From: Flavobacterium sp. A45
GTDB lineage: Bacteria > Bacteroidota > Bacteroidia > Flavobacteriales > Flavobacteriaceae
Direction: 5' to 3'
NCBI RefSeq assembly: GCF_002001005.1
Contig: NZ_MUNX01000039.1
Location: 1-47,595 of the forward strand
Length of the DNA: 47,595 nt
Of the stretch, positions 41,887 through 47,595 are shown one piece after another. The notes beneath the pieces were generated by a model. The model was not told the origin of the DNA and made no database searches. It saw nothing but the letters and a program-made list of their open reading frames with translations. Made by a program: the position numbers and the translations under genes. Numbering within the stretch: the first letter of the stretch is position 1; each line of letters begins with the position of its first letter.

Positions 41887-42987
41887 ATGAAAAACATCAT
41901 CACACAATTCTCTCGAATTTTCGTTGGAATCCTATTTATAATTTCAGGATTAATCAAGCTGAACGATCCTGTAGGTTTCTCCTATAAACTAGCGGAATAT
42001 TTTAGCGAACCGGTTTTCAATATGCCGTTTTTCGTTCCTTTTTCCTTGGCAATAGCCCTATTTATAGTAATCTTGGAAGTAGTTTTAGGTGTTATGTTGC
42101 TCATTGGTTACAAATCAAAATGGACGATTTGGCTTTTATTGCTTTTGATAGTAAAATTCACTTTCCTGACCTTCTATTCTGCTTATTTTGATGTGGTAAA
42201 AGACTGCGGATGTTTTGGTGATGCTTTGCATCTTACTCCTTGGCAATCGTTTACTAAAGATGTTGTTTTATTATTTTTCATTTTGATTCTGTTTATCAAT
42301 ATGAAATTGGTAAAACCTCTTTTTTCAAATAAAGCACAGAATAGTCTTTCAATATTAACAGTTCTTCTATGCTGTTTTATGGGATATTGGGTCATCAATC
42401 ACTTGCCTTTAAAAGATTTCCGAGCTTTCAAAGTAGGTAATAATATCCAGAAAGGAATGGAAATTCCAGAAGGCGCACCAAAATCGGTAGTGGAAATGAT
42501 TTTCATCTACAAAGTAAATGGTGTGGACAAAGAATTTACCGAGAAAGATTTGGCCAACATTCCAGCTGGCGCCACTTTTGTCGACAGAAAAGACAAAATA
42601 ATTAGCGAAGGTTACGTTCCTCCTATTCATGATTTTGTAATGGAAAAAGATGGATCCGATTATAAAGAAGAGCTATTGCAGGAACCAAAATTATTGATGG
42701 TTGTTGCCTATGATTTGGCTCTTGCCAATACCGATGGTCTTGCCAAGATCGAACAAATCAACAAAAAAGCTTCCGCAAAAGGATATAAAGTAATTGGTAT
42801 GACAGCTTCGACACCCGAACAAATTGAAAAAATAAAAAAACAATATGGAATCACTTTTGATTTTTATTTCTGTGATGCCATTCCATTAAAAACCATTGAA
42901 AGAGCCAATCCAAGTTTTGTGATTCTTGAAAAAGGAACTGTAAAACAAAAAGTACATTACAACGATACGGAAGATTTAGTTTTCTAA
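41887..42987 (+). CDS. BT_3928 family: DoxX-like membrane domain fused to a thioredoxin-like domain
   Basis: A 366-residue protein. The N-terminal half has four or five helices of DoxX/MauE type (FSRIFVGILFIISGLIKLND, LFIVILEVVLGVMLLIGYKS, LLLLIVKFTFLTFYSAYF, DVVLLFFILILFINMKL) with DCGCFGD between helices 3 and 4. After a further helix, the periplasmic C-terminal half (about 180-366) looks thioredoxin-like (LLMVVAYDLALANTD, YKVIGMTAS, FYFCDAIPLKTI, NPSFVILEKG) but lacks CxxC. The order DUF1599, this gene, TlpA-like thioredoxin, tpiA is a conserved flavobacterial neighbourhood. Function unknown, probably envelope redox or quinone-linked. Confidence 0.87.
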   Translation: MKNIITQFSRIFVGILFIISGLIKLNDPVGFSYKLAEYFSEPVFNMPFFVPFSLAIALFIVILEVVLGVMLLIGYKSKWTIWLLLLLIVKFTFLTFYSAYFDVVKDCGCFGDALHLTPWQSFTKDVVLLFFILILFINMKLVKPLFSNKAQNSLSILTVLLCCFMGYWVINHLPLKDFRAFKVGNNIQKGMEIPEGAPKSVVEMIFIYKVNGVDKEFTEKDLANIPAGATFVDRKDKIISEGYVPPIHDFVMEKDGSDYKEELLQEPKLLMVVAYDLALANTDGLAKIEQINKKASAKGYKVIGMTASTPEQIEKIKKQYGITFDFYFCDAIPLKTIERANPSFVILEKGTVKQKVHYNDTEDLVF

Positions 42988-43007
42988 TTTCCTTTTTTCT
43001 ATAACAT

Positions 43008-43048
43008 AAACCTTGCAGGAATATCATTCTCATGCAAGGTTTTTTTTT
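43008..43048 (+). terminator. Terminator after the BT_3928-type gene
   Basis: AAACCTTGCA pairs with TGCAAGGTTT around a 15-nt loop, followed by a long T-run. So the thioredoxin and tpiA genes need their own promoter; a -7 element TAACTTTG lies at 43173-43180. Confidence 0.85.
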
Positions 43049-43271
43049 GCTTGCCGTTATGAGTTGAAATCAAGAACTAAAAAAACATCAACTATAACGA
43101 TATTGTAGATAATTTGGTAGTTTTTTATCATAAAATTATAAAATCAGCTTACTTAATATACAATTCTTTGGTTAACTTTGTGAAAACTTAATTTAAATGG
43201 AATCGCTATAATACCAAAAGGAATGAAGAATAGTGATTCCATATTCCAATAAAAACAAGTATTAACTTCAT

Positions 43272-43766
43272 ATGAAAAAAATTGCCTTATTACTTATTGC
43301 TTTTGCATCTTTTTCCTGCACTCAAGCTCAGAAAACTGAATTTTCCAAAAAAGCACTTTCCGAAACTTTATTAGCTACAGACGGAAGCCAAATTAAATTT
43401 AAAGATATCCTGAAAAACCAAAAAGGTAAAACAACCGTAATAGAATTTTGGGCATCTTGGTGTGGTGATTGTGTAAAAGCAATGCCAAAACTAAAAGAAC
43501 TTCAAGCTAACAATCCAAACGTATCGTATGTGTTTATGTCAATGGACAAAACTCCCGAAAAATGGAAAGCAGGTATTGAAAAACACCAACTAAACGGATT
43601 GCATTTTATGGCAAACGACGGTATGAAAGGTGTTTTTGGAACGGCAATTGATTTGGATTGGATTCCGAGATACATCATTATTGACAAAACCGGAAAAATT
43701 GTTGTTTATCGCGCCATAGAAACTGACTTTGATAAAATAAACGCAACTTTAAAACAGTTACAATAA
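43272..43766 (+). CDS. TlpA-like thioredoxin-fold lipoprotein
   Basis: A 164-residue exported redox protein. The signal MKKIALLLIAFASFSC has a lipobox-like end with Cys16, so a lipid anchor is likely. The thioredoxin motif is WASWCGDC with Cys64 and Cys67, preceded by GKTTVIEFW, and the cis-proline strand appears as DWIPRYIIIDKTG. It fits thiol-disulfide oxidoreductases of the TlpA/ResA type that act in the periplasm, for instance in cytochrome c maturation. The tpiA gene starts 31 nt downstream. Confidence 0.92.
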   Translation: MKKIALLLIAFASFSCTQAQKTEFSKKALSETLLATDGSQIKFKDILKNQKGKTTVIEFWASWCGDCVKAMPKLKELQANNPNVSYVFMSMDKTPEKWKAGIEKHQLNGLHFMANDGMKGVFGTAIDLDWIPRYIIIDKTGKIVVYRAIETDFDKINATLKQLQ

Positions 43767-43797
43767 GAATTAATTAAAAAACATAAATACTACAAAA

Positions 43798-44550
43798 ATG
43801 AGAAAGAAGATTGTTGCAGGAAACTGGAAAATGCATAAAAATGCAGCACAAACAAAAGAATTATTGAATGAACTATTGACGCAAATTCCAGCTGAAACTG
43901 CTGCACAAGTAATTGTTGCCCCAACATTTGTGAACTTGGCTTCGGCTGTAGAAAACTTAACACACTCCAATATATCTGTTGCCGCACAAAACTTACACCA
44001 AGCAGAAAGTGGTGCTTTTACAGGTGAAATATCTGCTGATATGCTAAAAAGTGTAGGCGTGAATACCGTAATTTTAGGTCACTCAGAGCGTAGAGCTATT
44101 TTTCATGAAACTGATGCTTTAATTGCAAGCAAAGTAGATACAGCCTTAAAACACGATATGACTGTAATTTTCTGTTTTGGTGAAGAATTAAAAGATCGTC
44201 AATCTGGAAACCACTTCAATATTGTTGAAAACCAATTGAGAGATGGTTTATTCCACATTGAAGCCAAAAATTGGGAAAAAATTGTATTGGCTTATGAGCC
44301 AGTTTGGGCTATTGGAACAGGTGAAACTGCTTCTCCAGAACAAGCACAAGATATGCATGAATTCATTAGAGAAACAGTTCGCAAAGCTTTCGGAAGCGAT
44401 GTAGCTGAAGACGTTTCCATCCTTTACGGTGGAAGTGTAAAACCGGACAATGCAAAAGAAATCTTTTCTAAACCAGATGTAGATGGAGGTCTTATTGGTG
44501 GTGCTGCATTAAATGCAAAAGATTTCATTACCATTGTGACATCTATCTAA
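43798..44550 (+). CDS. tpiA: Triosephosphate isomerase
   Basis: A 250-residue TIM barrel interconverting dihydroxyacetone phosphate and glyceraldehyde 3-phosphate. Catalytic residues are complete: Lys11 in AGNWKMHKN, His95 in LGHSERR and Glu167 in AYEPVWAIGTGETA (the mobile loop 6). The phosphate-binding YGGSVKPDN and GGLIGGAAL follow. Length is standard. It lies downstream of a thioredoxin-type gene and ends at a terminator. Confidence 0.98.
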   Translation: MRKKIVAGNWKMHKNAAQTKELLNELLTQIPAETAAQVIVAPTFVNLASAVENLTHSNISVAAQNLHQAESGAFTGEISADMLKSVGVNTVILGHSERRAIFHETDALIASKVDTALKHDMTVIFCFGEELKDRQSGNHFNIVENQLRDGLFHIEAKNWEKIVLAYEPVWAIGTGETASPEQAQDMHEFIRETVRKAFGSDVAEDVSILYGGSVKPDNAKEIFSKPDVDGGLIGGAALNAKDFITIVTSI

Positions 44551-44609
44551 AAATGATATAAGTGAATTTAAACTTTCTTAAAGTTAATTTACTTTTTTTA
44601 AATATTCTA

Positions 44610-44645
44610 AAAACCTGTTCAAAGTATCGAGCAGGTTTTTTTTAT
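44610..44645 (+). terminator. Terminator of tpiA
   Basis: AACCTGTTC pairs with GAGCAGGTT (one G-U) and is followed by an eight-T run, 60 nt after the stop codon. Confidence 0.85.
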
Positions 44646-44779
44646 TATAATTTTTACGCATTTTGATTCTAAAAATCATGTCTCAAATCTCTAAATAAAG
44701 AGAACATAAAATTTGAAAATTTTGCAAAAATCACCGAAATTTGCCACCCTCAAATACTTACAATAACCTAGAAAATTAA

Positions 44780-45577
44780 ATGGAAATAAAGAAAAAAATT
44801 AAAACAAAATCCAATAAAATATGGCAAAAATGGTCTATTGCCTTTAGAATTATTCCCGTAATACTTTTTGTAGCATTGCTTAAGTTTTTATCCCATCATT
44901 TTGAATTGGAAGTACTCGAATTGAACGCTCTTTTTACCAGTTTAATAGCAGGAACCATTTTCCTTATCGGTTTTCTTATTAGTGGAGTTCTTTCGGATTA
45001 TAAGGAAAGTGAAAAATTGCCAAGCGAACTCTCGGCATCCATAAAATCATTGTATGATGATGCTTATACCATTTACAAAGGCAAGAATTCACAAAAAGCA
45101 TTTGAATTTATAGTCTTCCAAAAAACATTCACAAACTTTTTGATGGACTGGTTTTACAAAAAAGAAACAACCGCATTCATGGTGGAAAAAATAAGCCAAA
45201 TGAATGATTACATTATCGAATTAGACAACGAAGGCATACAAGTGGGATATCTCCTCAGAATTAAGAATGAGCAAAACAATATTCGTAAAATGGTATTGCG
45301 AATTGATACTATTAGGGAAACCAACTTTATCGGTTCGGCTTATGCAATTTTGGAAGCTATGGGATTTTTGATTGCGCTGTCGCTGATTATCATTAAAATA
45401 GAACCTTTTTTCGTAGCCCTATTTTTCACACTACTTGTAACTTTTTTGATTTCTTATATGTTTTTATTAATCAAAGATCTTGATAATCCTTTTGATTATG
45501 CCGAAAACGGAGAAAGTGGTACCGAAATTTCACTGAAACCCATTCACGACCTTATAAAGGTTTTCAAGAAGCTATAA
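44780..45577 (+). CDS. Four-helix membrane protein, paralogue of the gene at 27 kb
   Basis: A 265-residue protein with two helices near the N-terminus (AFRIIPVILFVALLKFL; FTSLIAGTIFLIGFLISGVL) and two near the C-terminus (AILEAMGFLIALSLIII; ALFFTLLVTFLISYMFLLI), with a charged helical middle section. The landmarks SDYKESEKLPSE and DLDNPFDYAENG with ISLKPI align with TDFKESEKIPGE and GLDDPFDIFNG with VDLKPI in the first copy. The N-terminus is strongly basic (KKKIKTKSNKIWQK), which places it in the cytoplasm. Channel-like (bestrophin or DUF4239) is a possibility only. Confidence 0.85.
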   Translation: MEIKKKIKTKSNKIWQKWSIAFRIIPVILFVALLKFLSHHFELEVLELNALFTSLIAGTIFLIGFLISGVLSDYKESEKLPSELSASIKSLYDDAYTIYKGKNSQKAFEFIVFQKTFTNFLMDWFYKKETTAFMVEKISQMNDYIIELDNEGIQVGYLLRIKNEQNNIRKMVLRIDTIRETNFIGSAYAILEAMGFLIALSLIIIKIEPFFVALFFTLLVTFLISYMFLLIKDLDNPFDYAENGESGTEISLKPIHDLIKVFKKL

Positions 45578-45595
45578 CACATATTAAAAAACACT

Positions 45596-45631
45596 AAAAA
45601 AGCGATACAAAATCATTTGTACCGCTTTTTT
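45596..45631. terminator. Terminator of the second four-helix protein gene
   Basis: AAAAAAGCG-A-TACAAA pairs with TTTGTA-C-CGCTTTTTT, 18 nt after the stop codon. It lies between convergent genes and may serve both. Confidence 0.85.
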
Positions 45632-45703
45632 AGCATTTTTTTACCAAAGATCCAGCTTCAATAAAAAGAACAATTTTAAACTATCCAATAATACATGAAA
45701 CTA

Positions 45704-47371
45704 TCATTTCAATGCTTTTAATTGGTCAATAGCATATTGATTCGTAGGATCTATACTCAATGTTTTATTAAAAACCTCTTTTGCTTTTACCTTATCTGTA
45801 ACTTCATAAATAACCCCTAAATTGTTATAAGCTTCCACTAATTTAGATTTCATCGCTTTGGAGGTAAGCTCAGCAGGATCTTTCTTATTGGCAGCTGTTA
45901 TGAAATCCTCATAATTTTTGGCTACCGAAGAATCGTTTTTAAGCAATACTTGAATTCTGGCCTTAAAAAGATATGCATCCTGAGTAGATGGGGAAGCTTT
46001 GATAATTGTATCCAATGAGAGATCTGCTTTTTTCAACTGTTCGATTTGTTGTGGGTTCAAATTTTCATGACCACTACAAGACCAATACACAGATGACGCA
46101 AAATAGAAATTATCCAACAAGAATGATTTAGTTTCAGTGTTTACAATTGCAATTTCATAAACGGAAGCAGCTCGTGAATACAATTTTTTCTCAAACAATT
46201 TCTTAGCCAAATCCGAAAGCTCTCCAGCAATAGCGGGAGTTAATTCAAATGATTTTTTAAAATCTAAAACTCCATTATCAATAAGTAAGGTATCAATAGG
46301 TGTCAAAGTCAATGCTTTTGATAATTTTGAAGCCCCTAAATAATAATAATCCCTACCAATCACCCTATTCGAAGAATTCGATACATAGGAAGTTAACGAG
46401 TTTATAGCTGTCTCAAAATTATCATTATGGTAAGCTGAATATCCTAAATAACGATAAATCCTTGGATTTACTTTATCCAGTTTACTCATTTCATTAGCTT
46501 CTGCTTCAAGTGCTTTGTAATCTTTTGCAAGAATTAAAAAATCGGCATGACGCATACGTGATTCCAGTGAATAATCCGTCAAAGACATGTATTTCTCATA
46601 ATAAGCCAATCCTTTTGCAATGTGATCGTTGTAATTCCTAGCATCATTTAATGCCCAAAGGTATTGGGTTTCGGCAAGTTCACGATACACGGGACCATAA
46701 TTGGCATCCAAGGCAATTACTTCGTTAAAAGAAATTAGTGCAGTAGGAAAGTTATGAGCATTTTTAATTAATGAACCCAATCCCATTTTGGCTCTCAGCA
46801 GCGTGTTATCTAATCTAAAAGCTGTTCGGTAACACTCATAAGACTCATTTTGTTTTTTATTGAATTTATAAGCATCTGCCAAAGCCAATAAAACTGCTGT
46901 GTTCGACGGATCAATTAACCTAGAATTACTCAAAATCTCAACTGCCTTTTTGTAATTCGGATTTTCTGAGTATGTATAGGCTTTGCCAATATATACCATC
47001 TCTTCCAAATCTTTTTTACTGCTATTTTGAGTTGCTAACGCAAAATATTTTTCGGCTTCAGCTACATCTCCTTTATCCAAAGCAATATAACCTAATCCAA
47101 TATAATTAAAATTCCCTTTGGTCGAACACAAAATACCGGCATCAAAATGACTTTTGGCAGCTGGGTAATCCCCTTTCAACAGACTAACATTACCCAATAA
47201 AAATTTAGCATAACCATCTGTTGGCTTTGAGGCAGTAATGGCTTCTAAAATTTCTTTTGCTTTTTCATATTTTTCGGCATCAATAGCACTTTTTGCTTGT
47301 TTTATATCCTGCGCCTGTCCCCAAAAGCAAAAAAATAGTGTTGCAACGGTATAAATAAAAACTTTTTTCAT
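45704..47371 (-). CDS. Secreted tetratricopeptide-repeat protein
   Basis: A 555-residue protein with a signal peptide (MKKVFIYTVATLFFCFWGQA) and a mature part made almost wholly of TPR units, about twelve helix pairs. Examples are KAKEILEAITASKPTDGYAK, YPAAKSHFDAGILCSTKGN, PTALISFNEVIALDANYGPV and the last, KAKEVFNKTLSIDPTNQYAI. It should be a periplasmic scaffold binding partner proteins; no catalytic motif is seen. Such proteins are frequent in Bacteroidota, sometimes with gliding or envelope functions, but nothing here ties it to those. Confidence 0.88.
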   Translation of the reverse strand: MKKVFIYTVATLFFCFWGQAQDIKQAKSAIDAEKYEKAKEILEAITASKPTDGYAKFLLGNVSLLKGDYPAAKSHFDAGILCSTKGNFNYIGLGYIALDKGDVAEAEKYFALATQNSSKKDLEEMVYIGKAYTYSENPNYKKAVEILSNSRLIDPSNTAVLLALADAYKFNKKQNESYECYRTAFRLDNTLLRAKMGLGSLIKNAHNFPTALISFNEVIALDANYGPVYRELAETQYLWALNDARNYNDHIAKGLAYYEKYMSLTDYSLESRMRHADFLILAKDYKALEAEANEMSKLDKVNPRIYRYLGYSAYHNDNFETAINSLTSYVSNSSNRVIGRDYYYLGASKLSKALTLTPIDTLLIDNGVLDFKKSFELTPAIAGELSDLAKKLFEKKLYSRAASVYEIAIVNTETKSFLLDNFYFASSVYWSCSGHENLNPQQIEQLKKADLSLDTIIKASPSTQDAYLFKARIQVLLKNDSSVAKNYEDFITAANKKDPAELTSKAMKSKLVEAYNNLGVIYEVTDKVKAKEVFNKTLSIDPTNQYAIDQLKALK

Positions 47372-47435
47372 GGTAGTTATAATTAATTATAAGATTAAAA
47401 ATAGTGTTCTATTAAACTAGAATAAAACAACACTA

Positions 47436-47443
47436 CAAATATA
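47436..47443 (-). promoter_or_regulatory. Candidate -7 element of the TPR gene
   Basis: TATATTTG on the minus strand, about 65 nt before the start codon, fits TANNTTTG; the best TTG lies only 13 nt further, shorter than usual. The remaining sequence to the window end is AT-rich with no gene. Confidence 0.45.
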
Positions 47444-47595
47444 AAATATTATTAAACAAAAACAGCACATTTTGACCATTAAATAACTACAAATCAGTTA
47501 GTTATATTTTAATAAACATGATAAAAATCATTTTTTATATCCTTAAAAAAAATATACTATTACATAAAATCAGTAATAAAAATTGAAAACCTTCG

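Overview
This window is chromosomal DNA of a member of the Bacteroidota, almost certainly a Flavobacterium or close relative. The evidence is AT-rich DNA, genes without Shine-Dalgarno sequences, several promoters of the Bacteroidota type (TTTG or TTG, 17-20 nt, TANNTTTG), and family content typical of flavobacteria: bacillithiol deacetylase BshB1, a menaquinone-type isochorismate synthase, a BT_3928-type DoxX fusion, DUF1599, a septoil-knot (DUF6150) protein and the large fused PurL. No rRNA, integrase, transposase or CRISPR array is seen.

Layout. 1-5 kb: Lrp/AsnC regulator, then three exported hydrolases (penicillin-acylase family, dienelactone hydrolase, M28 peptidase). 5-7.2 kb: small poorly known genes, a YegP-type protein, and a decayed second copy of the 3' end of the M28 gene that still has its terminator. 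7.2-8.5 kb: orphan PAS histidine kinase and tRNA-His. 8.5-10.9 kb (minus strand): bshB1, then isochorismate synthase and a hotdog thioesterase that pair as menaquinone-pathway genes. 11-14.1 kb: a beta-helix lipoprotein, and an AraC regulator next to a DUF417 (RclC-like) membrane protein. 14.3-18 kb: purL, carrying an in-frame palindromic repeat at the synthetase/glutaminase junction. 18-22.9 kb: two secreted unknowns, a long-chain acyl-CoA synthetase and an S33 hydrolase lipoprotein.

23-26.5 kb (minus) holds the most system-like accessory module: an AAA+ ATPase overlapping a large cytoplasmic subtilisin-like protease with an intact catalytic triad, a candidate conflict or defence pair. Beside it is a four-helix membrane protein with a paralogue at 44.8 kb. 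28-33.9 kb is a marR-fadN-fadA-fadE beta-oxidation operon in the same gene order as Bacillus fadNAE, with a candidate MarR operator over its promoter. 34.3-36.2 kb is dnaK, preceded by two interleaved perfect inverted repeats. 36.5-37.6 kb is an AbiEii-type nucleotidyltransferase toxin with a Xre-type antitoxin and a candidate autoregulatory dyad. 37.7-41.1 kb: septoil-knot protein, TauE/SafE permease, rlmH, a lipoprotein and folP. 41.3-45.6 kb: DUF1599, BT_3928-type protein, TlpA-like thioredoxin, tpiA and the second four-helix protein. 45.7-47.4 kb: a secreted TPR protein.

The intergenic DNA is notable. It holds two, possibly three, copies of a hairpin-plus-conserved-tail element (about 4.98, 36.4 and perhaps 2.96 kb), a different hairpin element at 27.7 kb, and four imperfect inverted repeats whose arms are themselves short tandem units (21.7, 27.5, 38.1 and 41.1 kb). 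All calls come from reading the sequence; no database search was run.
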